Below are positions 27,993-37,177 of a stretch of DNA of 64,000 nt, piece by piece. The DNA comes from Candidatus Nitrosocosmicus arcticus (lineage in GTDB: Archaea; Thermoproteota; Nitrososphaeria; Nitrososphaerales; Nitrososphaeraceae). A program made the position numbers and the translations under genes. The stretch lies in the NCBI RefSeq assembly GCF_007826885.1, contig NZ_ML675589.1, forward strand, positions 47,714 through 111,713. The letters are read 5' to 3'. The first letter of the stretch is position 1. Each line of letters starts with the position of its first letter. A model generated the notes under the pieces. That model was not told the DNA's origin. It made no database searches and saw nothing but the letters and a program-made list of their open reading frames with translations.

Positions 27993-29102
27993 TCAAATTC
28001 TGTAATCTTCTACTTCATTTTTTGTGCATGGTTGAGATGATATTCTTCTAGCTAATTTTTGTCTTCTATTAACCACTGAGACTTCGTATACATCTTTCGC
28101 TTCCGTATCAGAGTAACGCAAGGTAATCCTTATGGATAATTCCAATAGGCTCTTATGTTTTCGTAAATCTGGATGGACATTTAGCCTCAATATAGACGTT
28201 GGACCTGGAACTGTCACCGGCTGTACTAAATAATCACTATCATTGCACAAGGATTTTATCATTTCATTCTCAGCATGATTCCGTCCTACAATTAGTTTTG
28301 ACAAGGAGTTTAATCTAAAGTGTCTACCTATTTTCAATAGTTCTACATCATTGATACTTGGCTCCGGAACAGAAAATTTGAATAGATCCCTAACTCTTTT
28401 TGAAAATTGAGGATCTGTTAAAAGACATCCACCAGCAGAATTAGGCGGGTCTGCGATTCCATATTTATCGGCTAAATCTAGTTGGCCTTTCCTGGAACGT
28501 CCTCGTATGGATCCAAGCATTGAACGATTTATTAATCCATTGTTTTCCGGATTTGTTAAGGGTAACAACCGTGCAGATAATGGTCTCAGCACCTTCCCTT
28601 CCATTTGAGTACCTTTCTCAATTATAGATAGAGCGTTTGAATTTTGACTCATCGGTCTCTGATGTAGGACTTCACCGGTAATGATAAAATCGGCTCCAAT
28701 TTCTTCCATGTGTTTCTTAGCTTCATCGTACATCATCATTCTACAGTCTATACAAGGATTCATGCCAGAACCATATCCATGTTCAGGGTTCTGTAACATG
28801 GTGAGGTATTCCTTTCCTAAGTAAACTGTTTTCAACTTGATGTCAAGTTCAGAGGCAACTTCTAGAACCTTATGTCCACACCCCTTCCCACAATCAAAAT
28901 CGCAGAAAGGCGTCTTTATCGCAACTGCCTCCACTTCAATACCTTGTTCCTTCATCATCCTAACTGCCAAGTGGCTGTCTAGACCTCCCGATAATAATGC
29001 CACTGCCTTAGTTTTTTCCTTATCACTTGCATCTTTGGAACTATGGTTAAGCAGTTCTTTTTTTTCTTCCGGTATGGATTTCGTTGAAGTTGATTTGAAC
29101 AT
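27993..29102 (-). CDS. tRNA thiolation-type PP-loop ATPase (MnmA/ThiI-like)
   Basis: An adenine-nucleotide alpha-hydrolase of the group annotated as tRNA 2-thiouridylase-like. The PP-loop signature VALLSGGLDSHLAVRMM is near residue 34. A CDFDCGKGCGHK cysteine cluster follows, then a CIDCR pair near residue 118 and a late GGCLLT motif, giving enough cysteines for an Fe-S cluster or persulfide relay. The C-terminal part carries GRHFRLNSLSKLIVGRNHAEN. It probably adenylates a tRNA uridine for sulfur insertion; the exact position (U8 or U34) cannot be deduced. The next minus-strand gene upstream is rnp2, 43 bases away. Confidence 0.75.
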   Translation of the reverse strand: MFKSTSTKSIPEEKKELLNHSSKDASDKEKTKAVALLSGGLDSHLAVRMMKEQGIEVEAVAIKTPFCDFDCGKGCGHKVLEVASELDIKLKTVYLGKEYLTMLQNPEHGYGSGMNPCIDCRMMMYDEAKKHMEEIGADFIITGEVLHQRPMSQNSNALSIIEKGTQMEGKVLRPLSARLLPLTNPENNGLINRSMLGSIRGRSRKGQLDLADKYGIADPPNSAGGCLLTDPQFSKRVRDLFKFSVPEPSINDVELLKIGRHFRLNSLSKLIVGRNHAENEMIKSLCNDSDYLVQPVTVPGPTSILRLNVHPDLRKHKSLLELSIRITLRYSDTEAKDVYEVSVVNRRQKLARRISSQPCTKNEVEDYRI

Positions 29103-29145
29103 TATATCTCGAATTGAATATATTTGCTTACTGTCATCTTTATAC

Positions 29146-29511
29146 TTAGCTATCTTTGAAGCTAAACGTGAGGCCTTTTTGATTTTCAGAAACGTAATTC
29201 AAGAACGCTAGAATTTTTTTTTTGAGTTGCTTTAGTGTACCTGATATAGAGATAATCATCAATTCCAATTCAATAAGGCTCAGAGATATCAATATATTAG
29301 TCAAAGATTCCAATCGGCATTTTAATATAACAATACCATTAGGATTATTGTTAATCTTGATAATTCGCATGTTGGCATTACTATAATCAATTGATCCAAA
29401 TAATCCCAAATACCTCTTAGAAAGTTCTTCTAGAATACCAGATTTATTTGAAGATAGGCGGTCGGATAAATAAATTCCAATATAACGATATTTTTTTTTA
29501 GAGAGGGTCAT
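29146..29511 (-). CDS. rnp2: RNase P protein subunit Pop5 (Rnp2)
   Basis: Pop5 pairs with Rpp30 as the catalytic-core activator of archaeal RNase P, which matures tRNA 5' ends. The 121-residue protein starts with the family segment KKKYRYIGIYL, has GSIDYSNANMRIIKIN and ends with the SGTLKQLKKKI motif. It overlaps the Rpp30 gene by 14 bases. The rnp3-rnp2 pair within an eS1 and exosome-type neighbourhood is a known archaeal arrangement. Confidence 0.88.
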   Translation of the reverse strand: MTLSKKKYRYIGIYLSDRLSSNKSGILEELSKRYLGLFGSIDYSNANMRIIKINNNPNGIVILKCRLESLTNILISLSLIELELMIISISGTLKQLKKKILAFLNYVSENQKGLTFSFKDS

Positions 29512-30094
29512 AAATCATACCTCTTTTTTTACGAGACAACCACTGGTTTAAGTCAGACCAATATTCGGTAGAAGAAACGTCCAATTTATCAAGGATAGAA
29601 TTGATTATTCTCAAAGAAAGTAGCTCATAGATATTTTTTGCACCACTGGATAGTATTAATTGATGCCTATACCTTTTACAGAGACCATAAAAATATTTCA
29701 TATATGAAAACCATCTACCTATCTGTGAGATATCTAAGTATCTTAATTTTGAGACCAAAAATTCAAATCCAATATTCTTCCCTGATAATTTCTTCAAAAG
29801 ATTCTTAGGATTAAAAAAATCATTTATTGTCAAGATATCTGTATTGCCATATGTATTATCAAGATTTTCTTGGAAATCTTGATAATACAGAAAAAAATAA
29901 TCATTTTGCGTAGTAATGATACCTTGTTTAGTATTTTGTATCCTCAAAACTAGAGTGTCCTTTTCTTTAGCTAACAATCTATTGTCATAAATTCCCATTA
30001 CATTTATGGAAAAGAATTTTTTTATGAACGACATAGTCTCGTGCGGAAAAGAAAAACCAACTGATAGATCTATAATGTTTCTATTTTGGGTCAA
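29498..30094 (-). CDS. rnp3: RNase P protein subunit Rpp30 (Rnp3)
   Basis: A TIM-barrel subunit partnering with Pop5. The 198-residue protein opens with IIDLSVGFSFPHETM and contains the conserved LILSSGAKNIYELLSLRI segment near residue 145. It is a little shorter than the usual 210-230 residues and the middle is diverged. The 14-base overlap with rnp2 and the 11-base gap to the DUF54 gene give a tight operon. Confidence 0.85.
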   Translation of the reverse strand: MTQNRNIIDLSVGFSFPHETMSFIKKFFSINVMGIYDNRLLAKEKDTLVLRIQNTKQGIITTQNDYFFLYYQDFQENLDNTYGNTDILTINDFFNPKNLLKKLSGKNIGFEFLVSKLRYLDISQIGRWFSYMKYFYGLCKRYRHQLILSSGAKNIYELLSLRIINSILDKLDVSSTEYWSDLNQWLSRKKRGMIYDPL

Positions 30095-30105
30095 TGGAAA
30101 TCAGT

Positions 30106-30495
30106 TTATTTTTCAAATTTCCCTTTCTTTTTGAATATCATTCTGACGGCATCAGTATCAGAAAGGAGAAGAGTTCTTAAACAAAGTTTTTGTTTATTTA
30201 GACGAATATATACCGAGCCTTTTTCATCAAGGTTGTTTTTCAAATATTTATCAAAGTCCTCAGATCCATAGTTAATTTTTAACTGGTTGCAAAGGTCTAC
30301 GTATATACGTTCTATATCGGATGACGCTGTTATGTTTAGTCGTATTATTGGATTTTTCCAATGCCCTTCAGTTTTCACACAGTCAATTGTCACTACATTG
30401 GCCGAGAGTTTAAAACATTCCAGAATGTGATTCAATATCTTGTTTTCATCCTCCGTTGCATGAACTAATATCGAAATATCTACGGATGAAAACAA
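30106..30495 (-). CDS. RNA-binding protein of the DUF54/COG1325 family, exosome-neighbourhood type
   Basis: A 129-residue protein. It begins with the family signature DISILVHATEDENKIL and contains TEGHWKNPIIRLN and the C-terminal CLRTLLLSDTDAVRMIF. Members of this family are encoded next to archaeal exosome and RNase P genes and are thought to bind RNA. It lies 18 bases downstream of eS1 and 11 bases upstream of rnp3 on the minus strand. The biochemical role is not established. Confidence 0.82.
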   Translation of the reverse strand: MFSSVDISILVHATEDENKILNHILECFKLSANVVTIDCVKTEGHWKNPIIRLNITASSDIERIYVDLCNQLKINYGSEDFDKYLKNNLDEKGSVYIRLNKQKLCLRTLLLSDTDAVRMIFKKKGKFEK

Positions 30496-30513
30496 TTCAA
30501 AAATGAAGATATA

Positions 30514-31230
30514 CTAAGTATCTTCTTCTTTTTCTATTTCTTCTTTGGGTACGGTTACAATATCCTCCTCTGTAGAAATTTCAGGATCAGCTTCTGTAAC
30601 AGGAACTTCAGAATCTATTTTTTCCTCATTGACTTGGATAGGAGATGAAATAAGCTTAGTTTTTCTTACACCCACATGACGGATACTGGCTACCTTCTTT
30701 GCAACATCCAGCATTTCAGAACTCATTTTTCCCATGGTCACCTCTTTCACAAACTCATTAAGAGACAATACAGGAATTTTTTCAGTCAATAATTTAGCCA
30801 TAGATAGTCTGATCTCATGTTTTTTTGATGAATTTATTCTCCTCTGACTAAAAGCTGTGGCAGAGACCCTAAAAACATAACCATCAGATGTTGTGAATTC
30901 GTCAACAAAATTTATCATAGAGCTGCCTCGTCGGATGAGACTTCGCAGAAACTCTTTTGCATATTCATGTCCCTTAAATATTGTAGAAGCCATTCCAGAA
31001 TTAATCCTATCAATCTGAACAAAAATCTTAGTTTGATGTTGGGTTGGATCTTGCTTTAGCACATCATATAATGTATTTTCAATTACCCTTCCTTTTGCCT
31101 TATTAATATCGGAAATTGGGATATAATTTAGAGGGACTTTGTCAAATGCGGGCGGAGCATTTACTATAATCCATTGTTTATCTCTCCATTTATCGCGAAC
31201 CCTGCCCCCTCGTCTGGAACCTTTTGCCAT
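30514..31230 (-). CDS. rps3ae: Ribosomal protein eS1 (S3Ae)
   Basis: A small-subunit ribosomal protein specific to archaea and eukaryotes, near the mRNA exit. The 238-residue sequence has a basic N-terminus (MAKGSRRGGRVRDKWRDKQW), then the family motifs IVNAPPAFDKVPLNYIP, KIFVQIDRINSGMASTIFKGHE and SLIRRGSSMI, and an acidic C-terminal tail rich in Glu. It is the first gene of the RNase P operon and starts at ATG 31230. Confidence 0.95.
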   Translation of the reverse strand: MAKGSRRGGRVRDKWRDKQWIIVNAPPAFDKVPLNYIPISDINKAKGRVIENTLYDVLKQDPTQHQTKIFVQIDRINSGMASTIFKGHEYAKEFLRSLIRRGSSMINFVDEFTTSDGYVFRVSATAFSQRRINSSKKHEIRLSMAKLLTEKIPVLSLNEFVKEVTMGKMSSEMLDVAKKVASIRHVGVRKTKLISSPIQVNEEKIDSEVPVTEADPEISTEEDIVTVPKEEIEKEEDT

Positions 31231-31499
31231 ATGCAGGCAATCCTTGAATCCAAAATATAAGTTATACTAACTCTAAATAGTTGGGCAGTCAACTAATTCA
31301 GTTTAAGGCATATTTCAATTTAGTAGAGAAACGTATTTCAAAACTCAAAATTGCATTCCAAATTCCGTTTATCTGGTTGAAATGATCCCTTTGGTTACCT
31401 AAAGGGCTCAGCAGCTGCATCTAATTTTGAACGGCGTAAGTACCATGCGTACACAAACAAATTAATAAACATTATAGAAAATATATATGACGAATTTCC

Positions 31500-33284
31500 A
31501 TGTCTCAAATCCCAGGTATAGGGTACGAAATTGTGCATAAAACAATAGTTATTGCAATCCTTTCATTTACTCTAATGTCGATTTTTGGTATTTCAATGAT
31601 TCACACCTATTCGTACGCATCGGAGTCTACAAAGGAACACGAAATGACCAATCCAATTTTGGAATTTGAAAAGTGGAATTGCGGCATTGAGAGTCCACCG
31701 AACTCCAATTATTTCGTAACAGAATTTAAGGTACCAGAAGAATGTAGTATTCCCATAGCTATTACGTATGATAAGACGGACAACAAGGTGTGGTTTATTT
31801 CCACTCGGAATGGCACTTTATTTGGATTTGATCCGTCTAAGCAGGTATTTGAATCATACAAAATACCTTTCTGGTATTCAAGAGATCTTCCTGCGGGCAA
31901 CTCTTGGAGCTGGGACATAAAACTAGATAATACAAATAGTAGCCTCTGGTTCACGGATGAAAAATTAAATTCATTGTGGAAGTTTGATAAAATAGAAAAA
32001 AAGTTCTATAATTACCCCATTCCTTTTCATTCAGAGTTTTTTCCTACTTCTTATCCAATATCAATGGGATTTGAAAATAACAATAGTATGTATTTTGTCG
32101 GAATAAGGTCCCCATCATTGTGGCATGGTCAAATAGATAAAATGATAAATGGAACCTCAGAAGGACTGACAGAAATACCAATTCCGCTAAAGGATGTATT
32201 TCAAACTATTCCAAGCTATAAAGTAGGGTTGGGGTCGTTGGTAGTCGATAATGAAAACAAAAGCATTTGGATTACAGCTCTAGCGTTTGAAGAAAAAGGT
32301 GTTCTAATCAAGTATAGCATAATAGATAATAAATTTGATATCCTTGAACTACCCAAAAGCATAAGATCTCCAACTGGTATAGCGGTGGATCCCCATAGTA
32401 ACGTCTGGATAACAGACCATGCCACTAGCTCTTTTTACAAAATCTCTCCACCAGAGAACTCCAATAACATAACTAGTCTAAACATAGAACATATTGTAAC
32501 ATCACCGCTTTCATCAAGAATCATAGGAATTGATTATGACGATATTTCAAACAAATCGGTAAATCTACATAGTAATACCTTACCCTATTGGATCAAGACC
32601 ACCAAAGATAATTCGATTTGGACTAATGAACACGTTGGAAACAAAATTGCCAGATTTGTCCCAGACAATGATACCTTAATTGAATATTGGATACCAACTC
32701 AAAATATACATTATTCTGTATGCAATCCAATCAATAATAGCAATCAATGCGGTTATTCTAACGTATTACAGTTTGACGTATCAACCGAGTCCTCCAATGA
32801 CCCGGCGGACGTTGGATCAAAGGTCTGGTTTACAGAACAATCAGAAAATAAGATAGGTTTTATTGATTTAGATAAAATTATCCCTATATCTCTGTCCGTT
32901 AATCCCAAAGTAATCAGCCTACATAACGGTAATTACAGTACTGAAAGGATAGAACTATCTGTTAATAATATTGATCTAAGTTTAGACCTCCAAAAACAGA
33001 TCCAAGGTTTCACCGATAATAGCACTATATCCTTCAAGCCAATAATATCAGGGACGTTTGTACCAAATGGAGAATTACGTGGTCTACAGGTAACTTTTGA
33101 TCCTGAAATATTTGAAATTAAATCTCAAGATATAATAGAAAATAAAACAACCAACTTGGGGAGAATAGGTGTCACTCTAGGAGAAACCCAATACATACCA
33201 CCAGGAAACTACTCCTTGATGATAGGACTTGAAGGTCAGGATTTTTCGATCTTAAAGACAGTAAAACTAATTATATCAGATTGA
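31500..33284 (+). CDS. Secreted beta-propeller protein, virginiamycin B lyase-like
   Basis: A 594-residue protein with an N-terminal hydrophobic signal segment (about residues 17-40) and a long region of repeated strands with Trp-rich motifs such as KVWFIS, SLWFTDEKLNSLWKFD and NVWITDHATSSFYKIS. This NHL-like/streptogramin-lyase propeller pattern recurs about every 45-60 residues. The C-terminal 110 residues form a separate beta-sandwich-like part (SVNPKVISLHNGNY onward). Many thaumarchaea have such secreted propellers; the enzymatic name should not be trusted, since a binding role is equally likely. It is monocistronic, following the minus-strand eS1 promoter region. Confidence 0.72.
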   Translation: MSQIPGIGYEIVHKTIVIAILSFTLMSIFGISMIHTYSYASESTKEHEMTNPILEFEKWNCGIESPPNSNYFVTEFKVPEECSIPIAITYDKTDNKVWFISTRNGTLFGFDPSKQVFESYKIPFWYSRDLPAGNSWSWDIKLDNTNSSLWFTDEKLNSLWKFDKIEKKFYNYPIPFHSEFFPTSYPISMGFENNNSMYFVGIRSPSLWHGQIDKMINGTSEGLTEIPIPLKDVFQTIPSYKVGLGSLVVDNENKSIWITALAFEEKGVLIKYSIIDNKFDILELPKSIRSPTGIAVDPHSNVWITDHATSSFYKISPPENSNNITSLNIEHIVTSPLSSRIIGIDYDDISNKSVNLHSNTLPYWIKTTKDNSIWTNEHVGNKIARFVPDNDTLIEYWIPTQNIHYSVCNPINNSNQCGYSNVLQFDVSTESSNDPADVGSKVWFTEQSENKIGFIDLDKIIPISLSVNPKVISLHNGNYSTERIELSVNNIDLSLDLQKQIQGFTDNSTISFKPIISGTFVPNGELRGLQVTFDPEIFEIKSQDIIENKTTNLGRIGVTLGETQYIPPGNYSLMIGLEGQDFSILKTVKLIISD

Positions 33285-33313
33285 CAACCTTACCCTATTT
33301 CCCTATGGAAAAT

Positions 33314-34657
33314 TTAAGTGTCAGCTGCACACCTAAAACCTGAAAAAAGTATTCGTTCATGAGGCTTGAAGTAGTTTCTGTAGCTATTACGTATTTGTTC
33401 GTTTGGAGTGGCAAAGCTTCCGCCACGGAGTACCTTTTGATTGATTGCCCATTTATCGGTATATTCCTCAAACCTGGATTGAAAACCAGGATACAACACG
33501 TATTCAGAAGAGGTCCATTCCCACACATCACCCATCATTTGATAGCACCCATAGTGACTCTTGCCCTTTGGGTAGCAACCTGCTTCAGTAGTATGCCATA
33601 TATAAGAATCAAGAAGATTAGCGTGATCAGTTGTCATGGGAGTATTACCCCAAGGATAAATTGTTTTAGAATTAGAATTGCTATCCCAGGAAGCAGCTTT
33701 TTCCCATTCGGCCTCAGTAGGCAACCTCTTTTTGGCCCATTTACAAAAAGCATCTACCTCATAATAACTCAAATTCACGACTGGTTCATCCATTCTAATT
33801 TCCTGAGTACCTCGAAAATCCTTTTTGTTCCATTTATTATTGTCTTTGTCCCATACCCAGTAAAGCGGTGAATTCCAATTTTCAGACAATGCCATTTCCC
33901 AACCATCCGCCAACCAATATCGGTAATTTTGATACCCACCTGCTTCAATAAACTCAATAAATTCCCGGTTTGTAACTAATCTATTATCAATCTTGTAATT
34001 ATTCAAATATACCTTGTTCTCTGGTAACTCATTATCATAACAAAATTCTTCACCATTATAGCCTAGCAAGAATAAACCGCCATCAATACATATCATTTCT
34101 TTTGGAACATGTTCCGTGACAAAAGGGCTATTAGATTTCTTTGGAACATAGTTATCTGAGTCGTCAAGAAATCGATTATAATAGTACTGAAAATCATAAA
34201 TCATCAGCTCCTGATGTTGTCTTTCATGATTAAATGCGGTATATATGTCTAAAGTCATTTCATTTGAATAGTCTTTCGGGTCATTAGTCGTTAATTCTAT
34301 AAAGTCTACAAATAGTTTCTCTATTTCCTTCCTATACTTGATGGTTTGTATAACGGTAGGTCTGGGATATCTCCCTCTATCACTTTTCTTGAGAATAGAA
34401 CCATATTTTTGATAATAAGAATTCAAATAAGAGAGGTTATAATCGTCATCATAGCTGTTATAGCTTTTAGAATATTTCTCTAATATTTTGTGAAAAAACC
34501 AGGTCACGTGTGCTATGTGCCAATTAGGCGGGCTTCCAAAATCGCTAGACTGCGTCACTGCATCCTCAATATCCAAAGGAGAAAATAATTCCAATGTCTT
34601 ATTTCTCAGATCCATGAACTCCTTGATCAATCCTTCAATTTGCAATGAGGTTTGCAT
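33314..34657 (-). CDS. egtB: EgtB-type sulfoxide synthase (ergothioneine biosynthesis)
   Basis: An iron enzyme that joins cysteine or gamma-glutamylcysteine to hercynine. The N-terminal DinB-like helical domain (about residues 1-160) has HIAHVTWFFHKI and the iron-ligand motif HERQHQE near residue 142. The C-terminal FGE-sulfatase domain spans about residues 185-447 and includes RLPTEAEWEKAA, PWGN, GDVWEWTSS and the ending LFSGFRCA. The 447-residue length equals bacterial EgtB. No egtD (hercynine synthase) lies nearby, so the pathway is incomplete here. Related enzymes make ovothiol or selenoneine, so the substrate is not certain. Probably acquired from bacteria. Confidence 0.87.
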   Translation of the reverse strand: MQTSLQIEGLIKEFMDLRNKTLELFSPLDIEDAVTQSSDFGSPPNWHIAHVTWFFHKILEKYSKSYNSYDDDYNLSYLNSYYQKYGSILKKSDRGRYPRPTVIQTIKYRKEIEKLFVDFIELTTNDPKDYSNEMTLDIYTAFNHERQHQELMIYDFQYYYNRFLDDSDNYVPKKSNSPFVTEHVPKEMICIDGGLFLLGYNGEEFCYDNELPENKVYLNNYKIDNRLVTNREFIEFIEAGGYQNYRYWLADGWEMALSENWNSPLYWVWDKDNNKWNKKDFRGTQEIRMDEPVVNLSYYEVDAFCKWAKKRLPTEAEWEKAASWDSNSNSKTIYPWGNTPMTTDHANLLDSYIWHTTEAGCYPKGKSHYGCYQMMGDVWEWTSSEYVLYPGFQSRFEEYTDKWAINQKVLRGGSFATPNEQIRNSYRNYFKPHERILFSGFRCAADT

Positions 34658-34768
34658 ACAGTATATTATTAAATAAAAAAGTATTTTAACATAATTTACC
34701 TATTTCCGCGATTTCAGAATATCAAAGTTGAAATATGCAATAGTATTATAGTAGTGTACTGATATAGA

Positions 34769-35113
34769 TTGGAAAACAGTGAATCACAACCATCCGGAAT
34801 AGAACAAATTTCACAAGGTGACAACGGTCAAAGAAGATTTCCCAATAGGAGAAATGAAAATGGAGGCGGTAATGGCAATGGAGGCGGTAGCTACAACAGA
34901 TTTTTTAAGCCATCCCCAGTAAATGCAGGAGAAGAACATGAAATAGATATAGAATCCATGAGTAAAAGAGGAGATGCAGGTGTAGGAAGGATTCAAGGAT
35001 TAGTTATTTTCGTTCCGAATACGAAAGTAGGAGACAAAGTCAAAGTTAAGATTACCCGAGTAGGAAGAGGTTATGCTACAGCAGATTTGGTAGAAGCTAA
35101 ACCTGAAGAATAA
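34769..35113 (+). CDS. TRAM-domain RNA-binding protein with Gly/Asn-rich tail
   Basis: A 114-residue protein, starting at TTG 34769, that combines a disordered N-terminus (residues 1-50, with a GGGNGNGGGSYN run) and a C-terminal TRAM OB-fold (about 52-112). The conserved TRAM core EHEIDIESMSKRGDAGVGRIQG and KVGDKVKVKITRVGRGYATADLV is clear. Small TRAM proteins act as RNA chaperones in archaea. A perfect short hairpin followed by a T run terminates it at 35118-35138. Confidence 0.88.
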   Translation: MENSESQPSGIEQISQGDNGQRRFPNRRNENGGGNGNGGGSYNRFFKPSPVNAGEEHEIDIESMSKRGDAGVGRIQGLVIFVPNTKVGDKVKVKITRVGRGYATADLVEAKPEE

Positions 35114-35117
35114 CCTT

Positions 35118-35138
35118 AAAAAACTTTTCTAGTTTTTT
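35118..35138 (+). terminator. Hairpin terminator after the TRAM gene
   Basis: An 8-bp stem (AAAAAACT with AGTTTTTT) and a 5-base loop, ending in a run of seven T, lie 5 bases after the stop codon. Confidence 0.6.
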
Positions 35139-35178
35139 TCATAATTTTCTCAATTATTTATAGTTAAATGAGTAACCG

Positions 35179-36240
35179 TTGACTCATGTAATGCAGTTAC
35201 CTAGGAAGGTAATAATAGGAAATAATATTTTAAAGGATTCAGGAGAGTTCATCAAAGATAGTGACCAGAATGTTAATAAAATCGCGATCATAACTGGTAA
35301 AAATGTCAAAAATAAAATAGCAGGAATTATAGAAAACAGCTTAACTGAAAGTAATCTCCAATTTGAATGGATAATTGCAAAAGAAGCATCATTTCATCAA
35401 GTCGACTTGATTACAAATCTGCTAAAGGATAGGAACATTTCCATCATCATGGGTTTGGGAGGAGGTAGATGCATAGACCTAGGAAAAATGATAGCAAACC
35501 GGTTGAAAATATCGTTCGTCAGTATTCCCACATCAGCCTCACATGATGGAATCTCTAGTCCTTTTGTTTCGCTTAAAGGAAATGATAGACCTTATTCAAT
35601 AAAGGCGGATACACCTATAGAGATCATTGGAGATTTAGACATTATTTCAAATGCCCCTTATAGGCTAATTGCCAGTGGGTGTGGAGATTTAATTGCAAAG
35701 ACAACAGCCGTAAAAGACTGGGAGTTAGCAAGAGATTATAATAACGAGTACTACGGCGAATATGCAGCAAAGTTGGCCTACTTAGGGTCAAGGATGATTA
35801 TAGATATTTCAAAGAAAATTATCAAAAATCAAATTACTATTCAAGTAACAAGGACTATTGTTGAAGGATTAATAAGTTCAGGCGTAGCAGCTGGTATAGC
35901 TGGAAGTAGCAGGCCCTGCTCAGGGTCAGAGCATCTCTTTAGCCATGCACTAGAATACATAACTGAAAATAAATGTGGATTACATGGTGAAAGGGTAGGG
36001 ATTGGAACCATAATTATGTCTAAATTGCATAATTTGGATTGGTTGGAAATTAGAGAAGCCCTGAAAAGAATTGGTGCCCCCACAACTTCTAAGGAAATAA
36101 AGGTAGATAAAGATCAACTAATAGAAGCCTTATTGCTTGCAAAGAAAATCCGACCCGAAAGGTACACCATTTTAAATAGGCTTGATCTTAGTCCCTCAAA
36201 GTATCAAGACATTCTGGATGAATTGGGGATCTTAGATTGA
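35179..36240 (+). CDS. egsA: Glycerol-1-phosphate dehydrogenase
   Basis: It reduces dihydroxyacetone phosphate to sn-glycerol-1-phosphate, the backbone of archaeal ether lipids. The 353-residue sequence has the N-terminal QLPRKVIIG motif, GLGGGRCIDLGKM, the IPTSASHDGISSP substrate loop, and zinc-site segments in SGCGDLIAK and GSEHLFSHALE, with GLHGERVGIGTI near residue 277. The start at TTG 35179 gives MTHVMQLPR, which aligns with family N-termini better than the internal ATG at 35191. No other lipid genes are adjacent. Confidence 0.95.
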   Translation: MTHVMQLPRKVIIGNNILKDSGEFIKDSDQNVNKIAIITGKNVKNKIAGIIENSLTESNLQFEWIIAKEASFHQVDLITNLLKDRNISIIMGLGGGRCIDLGKMIANRLKISFVSIPTSASHDGISSPFVSLKGNDRPYSIKADTPIEIIGDLDIISNAPYRLIASGCGDLIAKTTAVKDWELARDYNNEYYGEYAAKLAYLGSRMIIDISKKIIKNQITIQVTRTIVEGLISSGVAAGIAGSSRPCSGSEHLFSHALEYITENKCGLHGERVGIGTIIMSKLHNLDWLEIREALKRIGAPTTSKEIKVDKDQLIEALLLAKKIRPERYTILNRLDLSPSKYQDILDELGILD

Positions 36241-36279
36241 AAAACAGATCTATCTTGCGAAACAACCACAAAAATAAAG

Positions 36280-37119
36280 TTAGGATTTTTCCTTTTTAGA
36301 TTTAGGACGGACCTCTGTTGATTTGTCCTCGACCTCGGTATTCTCTTTTTTACCCTTTTCATCTTTATCATTAGTAGTATCTTTGTCTGGACCAGAATCT
36401 GTGTTTTCTGTTTCGGAGGGTTTTTCAGTGGCTGAAACAGAATTGGCGTACTTCTCCAAAAACACTATGGTTTTCAAGGACGGAATAAATTTGAAAATAT
36501 CTGTGGATATTCCTCTTTTAATAATTTGAATTCCCTCTATCAAGAATGTATTTTCAGGAAGAGATATTTCTAAAGCAGATTCTTTAGTTTCATATTTAAC
36601 TTCCGTCAAATCTATTGGCAAACGTCGACTAATCAAGTTTGAAATTTTTTCATTGTCATCATCCAGTTTTTTTACAATATTTGCAGAATAGACGAGAGTC
36701 CTTCCTGCATACTTGTGGTTAAAATCAACTTGAACTCTTCCAGATCCGATAAAACGTATAATTCCAATTCGATCATCTAATTCTATTACATCTCCGATGC
36801 TTACTTCATTTGCTTTTTCACCTAATTTGCGTAACGGGATCATTCGGACTTTGGAAGGATCTCGTTCACCAAATGCCTTTTCAGGTGGAATTTCAATATT
36901 TAACGGTGTATCGATACTAGACTCCAGTAATGCTTCATCCAGGCCTTTTAGTACCCAGCCTTCTCCCACACCCAATAAACGCGGTTCATATTTTTTATTT
37001 GAATCATAGTCGGCGTTATTTTTAACATCATCCGCTCTAGTTGTCTCAAAAATCTCATTCGTATCTTTAATCGTAGCAGTATAATCAAGTAGAATAAGAG
37101 AACCTTTTTCCAATGTCAT
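36280..37119 (-). CDS. slyD: FKBP-type peptidyl-prolyl isomerase, long archaeal SlyD-like form
   Basis: A protein-folding isomerase/chaperone. The 279-residue protein has an N-terminal FKBP domain (about residues 1-150) interrupted by an insert domain, as in SlyD; ILLDYTATIKDTNEIFETT, LLGVGEGWVLKGLDEALL and VQVDFNHKYAGRTLVY are diagnostic. A second domain of about 90 residues follows, as in archaeal FKBP26. The C-terminal 45 residues are a low-complexity acidic/basic tail rich in Glu, Lys and Thr. Confidence 0.9.
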   Translation of the reverse strand: MTLEKGSLILLDYTATIKDTNEIFETTRADDVKNNADYDSNKKYEPRLLGVGEGWVLKGLDEALLESSIDTPLNIEIPPEKAFGERDPSKVRMIPLRKLGEKANEVSIGDVIELDDRIGIIRFIGSGRVQVDFNHKYAGRTLVYSANIVKKLDDDNEKISNLISRRLPIDLTEVKYETKESALEISLPENTFLIEGIQIIKRGISTDIFKFIPSLKTIVFLEKYANSVSATEKPSETENTDSGPDKDTTNDKDEKGKKENTEVEDKSTEVRPKSKKEKS

Positions 37120-37177
37120 AAAATTCGCTATTAATTTTCCCTATATTAAGTTTGACAATAAAACAAAAAATATAGTT

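Noticed and set aside
31385..31410. CCCTTT/AAAGGG hairpin upstream of the propeller protein
   Set aside because: Short and interrupted stem, no T run, and about 95 bases from the start; not convincing as a regulatory site.
33295..33871. Frames overlapping egtB on both strands
   Set aside because: They are antisense or out-of-frame shadows; the EgtB motifs lie in the 447-residue frame only.
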